Source of the DNA: Paraburkholderia mimosarum LMG 23256 = NBRC 106338
GTDB lineage: Bacteria; Pseudomonadota; Gammaproteobacteria; Burkholderiales; Burkholderiaceae
Reading direction: 5' to 3'
DNA: 64,000 bases
NCBI RefSeq assembly: GCF_000739815.1
Contig: NZ_BBJJ01000008.1
Coordinates: 1-64,000 of the forward strand
This document shows, one piece after another, positions 50,012-61,046 of the stretch (position 1 is its first letter; the number at the start of each line of letters is the position of its first letter). The position numbers and the translations under genes are program-made. Below the pieces are notes generated by a model that saw nothing but the letters and a program-made list of their open reading frames with translations, was not told where the DNA came from and made no database searches.

Positions 50012-51259
50012 ATGAGCGAGCCGCAGCACCCTTTCGGTACAGACGGAACTGACAGCAACGCTGATCGTTCGGTACAGGGCGCGACGCCCTCGCCGGTGCA
50101 GGCGGTCCCCGATACGCTGGCCGCGGCCGGCGCGCGTCTCGCGCAGTTGCGCGAGTCGAAGGGCTGGGCCATCGAGGACGTCTCGGCGCGTCTGAAGGTG
50201 TCGGTCTCGAAGCTGCGCGAACTCGAAGCCGGCGACATCAGTCATCTGCCGGATACGACATTCGCACTGGGCGTCGTGCGGGCCTACGCGAAGCTGCTTG
50301 GCACGGACTCCACGCCGTTCACACAGGCGCTGCGGCGCGAGCGCGGCATCGCGCAGCCGGATCTGTCGATGCCCGCGTCGGCCGGCTCCGATCTGCCGCG
50401 CGGACGGGTGTCGCTCTCGCTGGGTGGCAGCGGCGCACGGGCGCCGCGCCGTCGCGCTTCGTGGCTGTGGGGCGTGGCGATCATCGTGATCGCGGTGCTC
50501 GCCCTTTCCATGTGGCACACGAACAGCGGCGAATCGTCGGCCTGGTTTGCGCGCATGAAGGCAATGGCGAATGGCGCGAGCGTACAGTCGGGCAGCTCGT
50601 CGCCCACGGTGACGCAAGGCGAGGCGACCGGCTCCGCTGGCGCATCGGCCGTTCAGGGCGTGGACCCGTCGGCCACGCCGGCAAGTGGCGATGCAAGCGA
50701 TGCGGCCCCAAGCTACGCGGGTGACAACGGCAGCGCAGCCCCCGATCAAGGCGCTGCGGCAAGCGCGCCGCAGGCTGCTCAGCAGACTACGCAGCAACCG
50801 GCCCCGCAGGCCATGCCGCAACCGGCGGCGCAGGCCGCGCAACAGCCCGCGCCACAAGTCGCGCGTCCTGCTGCTGCGAGCGCTGCGCCGGCGGCCGCGC
50901 CGGCCAGCGTGGCCAGCGCAGCACACGCACAGGCGGCGAGCGCACCGGCCGCCAAGGCAACGGAGGCTGCACCAGGCACGACTGCCGTCACCAACGCGGA
51001 CAGCGGCGCGGACACCTCGACATTCGCGATCCGCGTGACGCAGGACACCTGGGTGAGCGTGCGCCAGAAGGACGGGAAGGAAGTGTTCTCGGGCATGATC
51101 CACGGCAGCGACGCCCGTGAGATCACCGGTACGGAGCCGCTCAAGGTCACCGTGGGCAACAAGGCCGGCATCGAGTCGATGACGATCGATGGTCAGCCGG
51201 TCGACGCGGCGAAGTACGCGTCGGCGCGGGGCAATGTCGCGCGCTTCGTGCTGCCCTGA
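50012..51259 (+). CDS. rodZ: RodZ-like cytoskeletal/helix-turn-helix membrane protein
   Basis: RodZ links MreB filaments to the membrane in cell-shape control. The 415 residues have a cytoplasmic HTH (LAQLRESKGWAIEDVSARLKVSVSKLRELE, about 43-75), a membrane helix (WLWGVAIIVIAVLALSMW), a periplasmic Ala/Pro/Gln-rich linker of about 150 residues and a C-terminal DUF4115 domain (DTWVSVRQKDGKEVFSGMIHG...PLKVTVGNKAG). AAGGA precedes the ATG. Its place between rlmN and ispG is the E. coli rodZ position. The linker is unusually long and biased. Confidence 0.92.
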   Translation: MSEPQHPFGTDGTDSNADRSVQGATPSPVQAVPDTLAAAGARLAQLRESKGWAIEDVSARLKVSVSKLRELEAGDISHLPDTTFALGVVRAYAKLLGTDSTPFTQALRRERGIAQPDLSMPASAGSDLPRGRVSLSLGGSGARAPRRRASWLWGVAIIVIAVLALSMWHTNSGESSAWFARMKAMANGASVQSGSSSPTVTQGEATGSAGASAVQGVDPSATPASGDASDAAPSYAGDNGSAAPDQGAAASAPQAAQQTTQQPAPQAMPQPAAQAAQQPAPQVARPAAASAAPAAAPASVASAAHAQAASAPAAKATEAAPGTTAVTNADSGADTSTFAIRVTQDTWVSVRQKDGKEVFSGMIHGSDAREITGTEPLKVTVGNKAGIESMTIDGQPVDAAKYASARGNVARFVLP

Positions 51260-51372
51260 TTGCAACATGGCATGCGTCGCGGTGAGGCAAGTACCAGTTG
51301 CCGGCCGCGACGCTTTTTCAATTCATGCTGTGCCGCCGCTGACTAGTCAGCCCCGGTGCGCGTGAGGCGTAA

Positions 51373-52692
<1,320 letters not shown>

Positions 52693-52796
52693 GCGCGCGG
52701 ATCAATCCGCGCGGCCAGACACGGCCCCTTGCACGACTCGCACGACCAGCCACGCACGATCACGTACGCATACACGGAAAGTCCATCCGCAACGCA

Positions 52797-54134
52797 ATGA
52801 CTGAACAAAAACGCAAGCCCGAAAAGCTCACGGGCGTGAAGGGCATGAACGACATCCTGCCGCAGGAGGCAGGGCTGTGGGAATTCTTCGAAACCACGGT
52901 GAAGTCCATGCTTCGTTCGTACGGCTATCAAAATCTGCGCACGCCGATCGTCGAGCATACGCAGCTCTTCACGCGCGGCATCGGCGAAGTGACCGACATC
53001 GTCGAAAAAGAGATGTACAGCTTCACCGACGCGCTCAACGGCGAGAACCTCACGCTGCGCCCCGAAGGCACGGCGGCGGCCGTGCGCGCGACGATCGAGC
53101 ACAACATGCTCTATGACGGCCCGAAGCGCCTGTGGTACATCGGCCCGATGTTCCGTCACGAGCGTCCGCAGCGCGGCCGCTATCGTCAGTTCCATCAGGT
53201 GGGCGTCGAGGCGCTGGGTTTCGCGGGTCCCGATGCGGACGCGGAAATCATCCTGATGTGCCAGCGGCTCTGGGACGATCTCGGCCTCACCGGCATCAAG
53301 CTCGAGATCAATTCCCTCGGCGTGGCCGAAGAGCGCGCGGCGCATCGCGTCGAGCTCATCAAGTATCTCGAGCAGCACGTCGATCTGCTCGACGAAGACG
53401 GCAAGCGCCGCCTCTACACGAACCCGCTGCGCGTGCTCGACACGAAGAATCCCGCGCTGCAGGAGATCGCGAACAAGGCGCCGAAGCTGATCGATTTCCT
53501 CGGTGAGGCCTCGCGCGCGCACTTCGAAGGGCTGCAGCGCATCCTCAAGTCGAACAACATTCCGTTCACGATCAATCCGCGTCTCGTGCGCGGTCTCGAT
53601 TACTACAATCTGACCGTGTTCGAATGGGTGACCGACAAGCTCGGCGCGCAGGGCACCGTCGCGGCGGGCGGCCGCTACGATCCGCTGATCGAGCAGCTGG
53701 GCGGCAAGCCGACGGCCGCGTGCGGCTGGGCCATGGGCATCGAGCGCATTCTCGAACTGCTCAAGGAAGAGGATCTCGTGCCGCAGGAAGAAGGTTGCGA
53801 TGTCTACGTCGTTCACCAGGGCGAAGCCGCGCGCGAGAAGGCGTTCATCGTGGCCGAGCGCCTGCGCGACACGGGCCTCGACGTGATCCTGCATTGCAGT
53901 GCCGATGGCCAGAGCGCGAGCTTCAAGTCGCAGATGAAGCGCGCGGATGCGAGCGGCGCGGCGTTCGCCGTGGTGCTCGGCGAGGACGAAGTGGCGAAGG
54001 GCGAGGCCGGTGTGAAGGCGCTGCGCGGTACCGCTGAGGAGGCTCGCAGCGAGCAACAAACGGTAGCGCTTGAGGACTTGACCGAATATCTGATCAATGC
54101 GATGGTTGCATCCGCCGAAGACGGCGAGGACTGA
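52797..54134 (+). CDS. hisS: Histidyl-tRNA synthetase
   Basis: Class II synthetase charging tRNA-His. The 445 residues show motif 1 region [16 protein letters not shown], motif 2 [17 protein letters not shown], the histidine A motif [13 protein letters not shown] and motif 3 [15 protein letters not shown]...WAMGIERI, then a C-terminal anticodon domain ([15 protein letters not shown]). A paralogue without tRNA domain, hisZ, lies 8 kb downstream. A small hairpin (GCGCGGA / TCCGCGC) without U-tract lies between ispG and hisS. Confidence 0.98.
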   Translation: MTEQKRKPEKLTGVKGMNDILPQEAGLWEFFETTVKSMLRSYGYQNLRTPIVEHTQLFTRGIGEVTDIVEKEMYSFTDALNGENLTLRPEGTAAAVRATIEHNMLYDGPKRLWYIGPMFRHERPQRGRYRQFHQVGVEALGFAGPDADAEIILMCQRLWDDLGLTGIKLEINSLGVAEERAAHRVELIKYLEQHVDLLDEDGKRRLYTNPLRVLDTKNPALQEIANKAPKLIDFLGEASRAHFEGLQRILKSNNIPFTINPRLVRGLDYYNLTVFEWVTDKLGAQGTVAAGGRYDPLIEQLGGKPTAACGWAMGIERILELLKEEDLVPQEEGCDVYVVHQGEAAREKAFIVAERLRDTGLDVILHCSADGQSASFKSQMKRADASGAAFAVVLGEDEVAKGEAGVKALRGTAEEARSEQQTVALEDLTEYLINAMVASAEDGED

Positions 54135-54212
54135 AGCGGCCGCCCAGGCGGGCCGCCGGGGTCGCGGCGCATTCGAAAACAGGCTTGAGAATAAACGAGG
54201 AATCGCTACGCG

Positions 54213-54842
54213 ATGAGTTACCACGACGAACAGGAATCGATCGAGAGCTTCAAGGCATGGTGGGCGCAGTGGGGTAACGCCACTACGTGGGTCGTGCTGA
54301 TCGTTCTGCTCGCGCTCGCCGCATGGAATGGCTGGAACTTCTGGCAGCGCCGCCAGGCGGCCGAAGCTGCCGTGCTGTACGACCAGGTGCAGCAGGCCGC
54401 GAACAGCAGCGACAAGGCGATGCTCACGCGCATCGGGTCCGACATGGAAGACCGCTTCGGCGGCACCGCCTACGCGCAGATGACAGCGCTGGCCGTGGCC
54501 AAGGCGCTCTATATGGCGGGCGACACGGCCGGCGCGAAGGCGCAGCTGCAGTGGGCCGCCGACCACGCTAAGGACGACGAATTCCGCCAGGTCGCAAAGC
54601 TGCGCCTCGCTTCGCTCCTGCTCGACGAGAAGGCCTACGATCAGGGCCTTGCGCTGATTCCGCAGCCGGATTCGGGTCCGTTCAAGGGCATCGTGGCAGA
54701 CGGCCGGGGCGACCTGCTCGCGGCCGCCGGCAAGCGCGACGAAGCGCGTGCGGCCTACAAGCTCGCGCTCGACAGCCTGCCGAAGAGCGACGCTTCCGAG
54801 CGCCAGTTGATCCAGTTCAAGCTGGACGCGCTGGGCGGCTAA
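54213..54842 (+). CDS. YfgM-like tetratricopeptide membrane protein
   Basis: The 209 residues have one N-terminal membrane helix (TTWVVLIVLLALAAWNGWNF, about 24-43) after a short cytoplasmic stretch, then a periplasmic TPR-like helical repeat region (YAQMTALAVAKALYMAGDTAGAKAQLQWAADHA; KLRLASLLLDEKAYDQGLALI). E. coli YfgM binds the Sec translocon and periplasmic chaperones. The hisS-yfgM-bamB-der order is identical to E. coli, which supports the call. Confidence 0.92.
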   Translation: MSYHDEQESIESFKAWWAQWGNATTWVVLIVLLALAAWNGWNFWQRRQAAEAAVLYDQVQQAANSSDKAMLTRIGSDMEDRFGGTAYAQMTALAVAKALYMAGDTAGAKAQLQWAADHAKDDEFRQVAKLRLASLLLDEKAYDQGLALIPQPDSGPFKGIVADGRGDLLAAAGKRDEARAAYKLALDSLPKSDASERQLIQFKLDALGG

Positions 54843-54921
54843 GCGGCCGGTCGTGATCATCGTGCCGATCGCGCCCAATGCGTGCGTGGCATTGCGAAAC
54901 CATTCAAAAGAAACTTCATTC

Positions 54922-56082
54922 ATGCGTCGTTCACCGATGAATCTGCTGAAACGAACCGTTGTGCCCGTCGCTTTCGCGATGACCGTCCTGGCTCTCGCAG
55001 CCTGTTCATCGACGAAAGACGTGCGCCGCGTGCCGGTGCCGCTGACGGAGTTCAAGCCGGCGCTGGACGTCCAGCAGGTGTGGAAGACGAGCGTCGGCAA
55101 GGCCGGTCGCTACCTGTTCTCGCCGGTCGCCGTGGGCGACACCGTCTACGCGGCGGGCGAGAACGGCTCGGTCGCGAAGATCGACGCGGCGTCGGGCAAG
55201 GACATCTGGCGCACGAAGCTCAAGGACGACATTTCGGCGGGCGTGGGCAGCGACGGCAATCTCACGGCTGTCGGCGGCCTGAAGGGCGACGTGTACGTGC
55301 TCGACGCGAACGGCAAGCTCTCGTGGCAGGCCAGGGCGCCTGGCGAGATCATCTCGCCGCCGCTCGTGGGTAACGGCCTCGTGATCGTGCGCACGATCGA
55401 CGGCCAGATCGTCGCCTTCAACGGGCAAACGGGCGAGCAGAAATGGATCTACCGTAATCGCGCCGTGCCGCTGAATCTGCGCGTTTCTTCGGGTATGACG
55501 TTCGCGGGCGATCAGGCGGTCTTGGCGGGCTTCCCGGGTGGCTCGTTCGCTGCGATCAACCTGGCGAGCGGCGACGCGTTCTGGGAGACCCCGGTTTCGT
55601 ACCCGAAGGGCGTGACGGAAGTCGAGCGGATCAACGACGTGAGCGGTCCCCCCACGCTCGTCGGCGCGACGACCTGCGCGGTGACGTTCCAGGGGCAGCT
55701 TGGCTGTTTCGATGCGAACTCGGGCCGACCGATGTGGCAAAAGGCGTTCTCGAGCACGAGCGGTATCGCCCAGGACGAAACGACGGTGGTGGGTGGCGAC
55801 GACTGGTCGGTCGTGAAGGCCTTCAGCGTTTCGAGCGGCCAGCCGACCTGGACCAATGAAAAGCTCAAGAGCCGCGACGTGAGCGTGCCTGCCTTGCTGG
55901 GCCACGCGGTCGTGCTCGGCGACTTCGAGGGCTACGTCCATTTCCTCTCACTCGATGACGGCAGCTTCGTCTCGCGCGTGAAGACCGACGGCAGCCCGAT
56001 TACGGCGGCCCCCGTACTCGCCGGCAACACGCTGGTCGTGCAGACGAAGGACGGCGACCTGTACGGTCTGCGTCCGCATTAA
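54922..56082 (+). CDS. bamB: Outer membrane assembly lipoprotein BamB
   Basis: An eight-bladed beta-propeller lipoprotein that scaffolds the BAM complex. The 386 residues have a lipoprotein signal with lipobox LAAC (Cys28), followed by repeated PQQ-like blades (VYAAGENGSVAKIDAASGKDIWRTKL; VYVLDANGKLSWQARAPGEIIS; VIVRTIDGQIVAFNGQTGEQKWIY). Start ATG 54922 is used; ATG 54937 is also possible, and neither has a clear ribosome site. It is 80 bp after yfgM and precedes der. Confidence 0.95.
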   Translation: MRRSPMNLLKRTVVPVAFAMTVLALAACSSTKDVRRVPVPLTEFKPALDVQQVWKTSVGKAGRYLFSPVAVGDTVYAAGENGSVAKIDAASGKDIWRTKLKDDISAGVGSDGNLTAVGGLKGDVYVLDANGKLSWQARAPGEIISPPLVGNGLVIVRTIDGQIVAFNGQTGEQKWIYRNRAVPLNLRVSSGMTFAGDQAVLAGFPGGSFAAINLASGDAFWETPVSYPKGVTEVERINDVSGPPTLVGATTCAVTFQGQLGCFDANSGRPMWQKAFSSTSGIAQDETTVVGGDDWSVVKAFSVSSGQPTWTNEKLKSRDVSVPALLGHAVVLGDFEGYVHFLSLDDGSFVSRVKTDGSPITAAPVLAGNTLVVQTKDGDLYGLRPH

Positions 56083-56498
56083 GCATCGTCTGCCGGGAGT
56101 GGCTGCCCGGATGGTCGCCGTCCATTGCATGCCAGCCCCTGCGGCTGGCGCGTGAACCAGCACACTCGCGTGGCATGCAGATGCAGTGACCGCATCTCGC
56201 GAGCGGCAGTCTGATGCATGCCGTCGACGAGGCCTGGGTCCGGCGCCTTTTACACAGGCCGGCTCGAGCCGGCCGAGCGCATTTCACGGCGGCGAACAGC
56301 GAGCCTGCCGTCCACCGTTCCGCCGCCTGGCGGATGCGCGGCGACCGGCCCCCGTCGCTTCGCACTTTCAGCTCGGGGCCGCGGCTCCGCTCGTGAATTT
56401 CGTGATAATTTGCAACTGACGCAACCCCGCAGGCGCGGGACTTGCCGCGCAGCGCGCCGGACTTTTCCGGCGCCGCGCCTTACTGTAGAAAAGATCAG
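56083..56498. other. 415-bp spacer between bamB and der; no gene seen
   Basis: The gap is long for this otherwise tight run. It is GC-rich with several short inverted repeats (for example GCCGGCTCGAGCCGGC near 56260) but no hairpin with a U-tract. Plus-strand frames here are Arg/Ser/Pro-rich and lack ribosome sites. A GATAAT at 56404-56409 might be a der -10 box. Confidence 0.5.
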
Positions 56499-57836
56499 AT
56501 GAAACCCGTAATCGCCCTCGTCGGGCGCCCCAATGTGGGGAAATCCACGCTGTTCAACCGGCTCACGCGTTCGCGCGATGCGCTGGTGGCCGACCTGTCG
56601 GGCCTCACGCGCGACCGCCACTACGGTGAAGGGCGCGTGGGCGATCGCGCGTATCTCGTGGTCGACACCGGCGGCTTCGAGCCGGTCGCGAAGGACGGCA
56701 TCCTGCACGAGATGGCGCGCCAGACGCGCCAGGCCGTGGAAGAGGCCGATATCGTCGTGTTCATTTGCGACGGCCGCAACGGCCTCGCGCCGCAGGACAA
56801 GCACATCGCCGATTACCTGCGCAAGACCGGCCGGCCGATCTTCCTCGTCGTCAACAAGGCCGAGGGCATGAAGTACAGCGCAGTGGCGGCCGACTTCTAC
56901 GAACTCGGTCTCGGCGATCCGCGCGCGATTTCCGCCGCGCACGGCGACGGCGTGACGGAGATGATCAACGAGGCGCTCGAGAAGGCCTACGCAGACCACC
57001 CCGAGGAAAGCGAAGAAGACGCCGCGAAGCACGGCGTGAAGATTGCGATCGTCGGCCGCCCGAACGTGGGCAAGTCCACGCTCGTCAATACGCTGATCGG
57101 CGAAGACCGCGTGATCGCCTTCGACATGCCGGGCACCACGCGCGATTCGATTTATGTCGATTTCGAGCGCAACGGCAAGAAGTACACGCTGATCGATACG
57201 GCCGGCCTGCGCCGCCGCGGCAAGGTCTTCGAGGCGATCGAGAAGTTCTCGGTGGTCAAGACGCTGCAGTCGATCGCCGACGCCAACGTGGTGATCCTGC
57301 TGCTCGATGCGCAGCAGGAAGTTTCGGATCAGGACGCGCATATCGCGGGTTTCGTGGTGGAACAGGGCCGCGCGCTCGTGGTGGGCGTGAACAAGTGGGA
57401 CGGCATGGACGATCATGCGCGCGATCGCACCAAGCATCACCTGCAACGCAAGCTCAAGTTCCTCGACTTCGCGAAGATGCACTTCATTTCGGCGACGGAG
57501 AAGTTCGGCATCGGCGCGCTCATGCGCTCGGTCGATGACGCCTACGCCGCCGCCATGGCGAAGCTGCCCACGCCCAAGCTCACGCGCGCGCTCATCGAAG
57601 CGGTGGAATTCCAGCAGCCGCGCCGCCGCGGCCCGGTGCGTCCGAAGCTGCGCTACGCGCACCAGGGGGGACAGAACCCGCCGATCATCGTCATTCACGG
57701 CAATGCGCTCGACGCCGTGACGGACACCTACAAGCGCTATCTGGAAAACCGTTTCCGCGAAACTTTCTCGCTCACGGGCACTCCATTGCGCATAGAGTTT
57801 CGCTCGTCGACGAATCCCTATACAGAAAAAAACTAG
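56499..57836 (+). CDS. der: Ribosome biogenesis GTPase Der
   Basis: A tandem-GTPase factor for 50S subunit maturation. The 445 residues contain two complete G domains: [18 protein letters not shown] and NKAEG in the first; [21 protein letters not shown] and NKWD in the second, joined by an acidic linker ([13 protein letters not shown]). A C-terminal KH-like domain follows ([28 protein letters not shown]). hfq follows 162 bp later. Confidence 0.98.
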   Translation: MKPVIALVGRPNVGKSTLFNRLTRSRDALVADLSGLTRDRHYGEGRVGDRAYLVVDTGGFEPVAKDGILHEMARQTRQAVEEADIVVFICDGRNGLAPQDKHIADYLRKTGRPIFLVVNKAEGMKYSAVAADFYELGLGDPRAISAAHGDGVTEMINEALEKAYADHPEESEEDAAKHGVKIAIVGRPNVGKSTLVNTLIGEDRVIAFDMPGTTRDSIYVDFERNGKKYTLIDTAGLRRRGKVFEAIEKFSVVKTLQSIADANVVILLLDAQQEVSDQDAHIAGFVVEQGRALVVGVNKWDGMDDHARDRTKHHLQRKLKFLDFAKMHFISATEKFGIGALMRSVDDAYAAAMAKLPTPKLTRALIEAVEFQQPRRRGPVRPKLRYAHQGGQNPPIIVIHGNALDAVTDTYKRYLENRFRETFSLTGTPLRIEFRSSTNPYTEKN

Positions 57837-57998
57837 ACTCTGGCTGAGTAGCGTTCGCTACCCCTCGCAGCCCTCCTGGCCGAACCGCCAGGAACCGCGC
57901 GGGGGAACGAGAATCAGCTATAGTGTAGCGATTGGTGGTGGATTTCTTTTTCTTCATCCCAATATAAGTTAAACCTGCAAAAAAATACGGAGTTTGCT

Positions 57999-58235
57999 AT
58001 GAGCAACAAAGGGCAATTGTTACAAGACCCGTTTCTGAACGCGCTGCGCAAGGAGCACGTGCCTGTTTCGATCTATCTGGTCAACGGCATCAAGCTTCAA
58101 GGGAACATCGAATCGTTCGACCAGTACGTCGTGTTGCTCCGTAATACGGTTACGCAAATGGTTTACAAGCACGCCATTTCCACGGTGGTCCCGGCACGTC
58201 CGGTGAACTTCCACCCGGATGCGGAAGCGTCCTGA
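57999..58235 (+). CDS. hfq: RNA chaperone Hfq
   Basis: A hexameric Sm-like protein that pairs small RNAs with mRNAs. The 78 residues contain Sm1 ([28 protein letters not shown]) and Sm2 with YKHAIS, plus proximal-face residues QDPF. The tail after the Sm core is short (about 10 residues), as in other Burkholderiaceae compared with E. coli (102 residues). CGGAG precedes the ATG. TATAGT near 57919 and AT-rich DNA just upstream may hold its promoter. Confidence 0.98.
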
Positions 58236-58294
58236 CCCATGACGCGGTCGGCCCGGGGCGCGTCACAGGCTGCTCGGGTCCGGCCGCTTTCATT

Positions 58295-59479
58295 TTGACA
58301 TCCGCTAATTTGATCAACGCCGCACTCGTCGGCATCGACTTCGGCAAGACCGACTTCGAAGCCAGTCTCGAAGAACTCAGCCTGCTCGCCAAAAGCGCGG
58401 GCGCACATCCTGCCGTCACGCTCACCGGTCGTCGCGCCAGCCCCGATGCTGCCATGTTCATCGGCAGCGGCAAGGCAGACGAGCTGCGTCTCGCCTGCGA
58501 AGCCAACGACATCGAAATCGTCATTTTCAATCACGCACTGTCGCCGGCCCAGCAACGGAACCTGGAGCGTGCGCTCGATCGCCGCGTGATCGACCGCACG
58601 AGCCTCATTCTCGATATCTTCGCGCAGCGCGCGCGCAGCCACGAAGGCAAGCTGCAGGTCGAGCTCGCGCAATTGCAGTACCTTGCCACGCGTCTTGTGC
58701 GCGCCTGGACTCACCTCGAGCGCCAAAAGGGCGGTATCGGCCTGCGCGGCCCCGGTGAAACGCAGCTCGAGACCGACCGCCGGCTCATCGGCGAGCGCAT
58801 CAAGATGCTGCAGGGCAAGCTCGCGAAGCTGCGTCGCCAGCACGGCACGCAACGGCGCCAGCGCGAGCGCAACCGCACGATGTCGGTTTCGCTCGTGGGC
58901 TACACCAACGCCGGCAAGTCCACGCTCTTCAATGCACTCACGAAGGCGCAGGCCTACGCTGCCGACCAGCTGTTCGCCACGCTCGATACGACCTCGCGGC
59001 GCGTCTGGCTCGGCGATGAAGTCGGTCAGATCGTGCTCTCGGATACGGTGGGGTTCATCCGTGAGCTGCCTCACCAGCTCGTCGCCGCGTTTCGCGCAAC
59101 GCTGCAGGAAACGGTTCAGGCCGACCTGCTGCTGCATGTGGTGGATGCATCGAGCGCCGTGCGCCTCGACCAGATCGATCAGGTGAACGAGGTGCTGCGA
59201 GATATCGGCGCCGACACGATCCGCCAGGTGCTCGTCTTCAACAAGATCGACGCCGTGCCTGAACTGGCGGCCCGCGGCGGAACGGTCGAGCGCGATGAAT
59301 ATGGTAATATTTCGCGCGTCTTTTTGAGCGCACGCACGGGTGTCGGACTGGATGCGCTGCGCTCCGTCATCGCCGAAATCGCGACTGCCGAGCCGCTAGT
59401 CGACGCGTCGCAGCCACTGGCCTCCGACTGGCATGCGGCGCAGCAAGAGCCTCGCTGGGAACCCGAGCACGAGCGCTGA
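58295..59479 (+). CDS. hflX: Ribosome-associated GTPase HflX
   Basis: A GTPase that splits stalled ribosomes. The 394 residues have the N-terminal HflX domain (VIFNHALSPAQQRNLERAL, RVIDRTSLILDIFAQRA), the signature GPGETQLETDRR, then G domain GYTNAGKSTLFN, DTVGFIRELPHQ and FNKID. Start is TTG at 58295 since no in-frame ATG or GTG lies upstream; TTG 58310 is an alternative. A 19-codon frame (58239-58298) ends in a TGA overlapping this TTG, suggesting coupling. The C-terminus is shorter than in E. coli (426). Confidence 0.95.
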   Translation: MTSANLINAALVGIDFGKTDFEASLEELSLLAKSAGAHPAVTLTGRRASPDAAMFIGSGKADELRLACEANDIEIVIFNHALSPAQQRNLERALDRRVIDRTSLILDIFAQRARSHEGKLQVELAQLQYLATRLVRAWTHLERQKGGIGLRGPGETQLETDRRLIGERIKMLQGKLAKLRRQHGTQRRQRERNRTMSVSLVGYTNAGKSTLFNALTKAQAYAADQLFATLDTTSRRVWLGDEVGQIVLSDTVGFIRELPHQLVAAFRATLQETVQADLLLHVVDASSAVRLDQIDQVNEVLRDIGADTIRQVLVFNKIDAVPELAARGGTVERDEYGNISRVFLSARTGVGLDALRSVIAEIATAEPLVDASQPLASDWHAAQQEPRWEPEHER

Positions 59480-59578
59480 AGCGCGCCCGCACCGCCCTTG
59501 CACGCAAGGCCGGCCCAGCGGCTCCCGATCGATTCCGCACGCAATTGACCCGCTGTCTACTCTGGTGAACGAACACAG

Positions 59579-61033
59579 GTGAACGATTACAACAAGCGGA
59601 CTGGCTGGCAGCGCGCGCGCGCCATTTTCTCGCTGAACGACCCGCGTTGGGGGCGAGGCGAGGGCAATGGCCAGCGTTCTGATGACGGGCGTCGCCCGCC
59701 TGGCAACAACGGCGACAAGGGGGACGGTCCGCCGGATCTCGATGAAATGTGGCGGGACTTCAACCGCCGCATGTCTGCTTTCTTCGGGCGCAAGGGCAAG
59801 GGCCCCGGCGGCTTTGGGCCGCGTCCCGACAATGGGCACGGTGCGCGCATTGGCGTGGGCATCGTGCTCGGCGTGCTGATCGCGATCTACGTGGGCAGCG
59901 GCGTGTTCGTGGTTCAGGAAGGGCAGGCGGGCGTGGTGCTTCAGTTCGGCCAGTACCGCCATACGGTCGGCCAGGGCGTGCACTGGCGCATGCCGTATCC
60001 GTTCCAGACTCATGAAATCGTCAATATCGGTCAGATCCGCACCATCGAAATCGGCCGCAGCAACCTCGTGCGTGCGGCCAACGTGAAGGACGCCGCAGTC
60101 ATTACGCACGATGGCGACATTCTCAACGTGCGCTTCACCGTGCAGTACCAGGTGAAGCAGCCAACCGACTATCTCTTTCGCAGCGTCGATCCCGACCTCG
60201 CCGTCACACAGGCGGCGCAGGCGGCGGTGCGCACCGTGGCGGGCGCACGCAGCACGAGCGATCTGCTCTATGCGGACCGCGAGCCGATCCGCGCGCAACT
60301 CGCCGATACGATCCAGCATGCGCTCGATGAATACAAGACGGGCCTCGGCGTGACCGGCGTGGCGATCCAGGGCGTTTCGGCGCCGGACCAGGTGCAGGCC
60401 GCACTCGACGACGAGGCGAAGGCGCGCCAGGAGCGCGATCGCGCGAAGCGCGACGCGCAGGCCTATGCCGACCAGCTGTTGCCGCGCGCACAGGCCGACG
60501 CAGCGCGTCTCATCGACGACGCCAAGGCGTACAGCGAGCGCGTGGTCGCGCAGGCGCAGGGCGACGCGCAACGCTTCACGCGGGTCTACGAGCAATACGC
60601 GAAGGCGCCCGCGGTGATTCGCGAGCGCATGTATCTCGACACGATGCAGAACATCTACGCGAATGCGACGAAGGTGTTCGTCGACAACAAGTCGGGCAAC
60701 AACGTGATCTATCTCCCGCTCGACAAGCTGGTCGACGAGACGCGTCAACGCGCCGCCGCGGCGACCGGCGCTGCGGGCGCGGCTGCGGCTTCGGCCAGCG
60801 CCGCGTCGGCGGCTGGCGCCGCTTCCGCGCCCGCAGTCGGCAGCGAGTCGCAGCAAGGCGTGCAGCAGCAGGGCACGCAGCAGGGTACCCAACAGGGTAC
60901 CCAACCGCAAGGCGCGCAGCAGCAAGGCGCGACGCCCGCCGCCACGGCCAGTGACGCGGCAGCCGCCGCGAGCGACGCCTTCCGTTCGCGCGACGCGTTC
61001 CGCTCGCGCGGCCGCGAAGACGACGCGCAATAA
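59579..61033 (+). CDS. hflK: FtsH protease modulator HflK
   Basis: With HflC it forms a large membrane cage around the AAA protease FtsH. The 484 residues have a Gly/Asn/Asp-rich N-terminus with DPRWGRGEG, a membrane helix (IGVGIVLGVLIAIYVGSGVFVV, about 85-106), the SPFH/band-7 domain (GQYRHTVGQGVHWRMPYPFQTHEIVNIGQIRTIEIG) and a long coiled coil. The last ~85 residues are a low-complexity Ala/Ser/Gln tail with tandem QQGT units. Start is GTG at 59579. hflC follows 13 bp later. Confidence 0.96.
   Translation: MNDYNKRTGWQRARAIFSLNDPRWGRGEGNGQRSDDGRRPPGNNGDKGDGPPDLDEMWRDFNRRMSAFFGRKGKGPGGFGPRPDNGHGARIGVGIVLGVLIAIYVGSGVFVVQEGQAGVVLQFGQYRHTVGQGVHWRMPYPFQTHEIVNIGQIRTIEIGRSNLVRAANVKDAAVITHDGDILNVRFTVQYQVKQPTDYLFRSVDPDLAVTQAAQAAVRTVAGARSTSDLLYADREPIRAQLADTIQHALDEYKTGLGVTGVAIQGVSAPDQVQAALDDEAKARQERDRAKRDAQAYADQLLPRAQADAARLIDDAKAYSERVVAQAQGDAQRFTRVYEQYAKAPAVIRERMYLDTMQNIYANATKVFVDNKSGNNVIYLPLDKLVDETRQRAAAATGAAGAAAASASAASAAGAASAPAVGSESQQGVQQQGTQQGTQQGTQPQGAQQQGATPAATASDAAAAASDAFRSRDAFRSRGREDDAQ
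60866..60901 (+). repeat. 12-bp tandem repeat inside hflK encoding QQGT units
   Basis: CAGCAGGGCACG, CAGCAGGGTACC and CAACAGGGTACC follow each other in frame and encode three QQGT repeats in the C-terminal tail. Synonymous differences show the array is not brand new. Confidence 0.85.
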
Positions 61034-61046
61034 CGGGAGCGCCAAC

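Noticed and set aside
56083-56498. Extra small gene between bamB and der
   Set aside because: Candidate frames are Arg/Ser/Pro-rich, overlap each other and lack ribosome sites.
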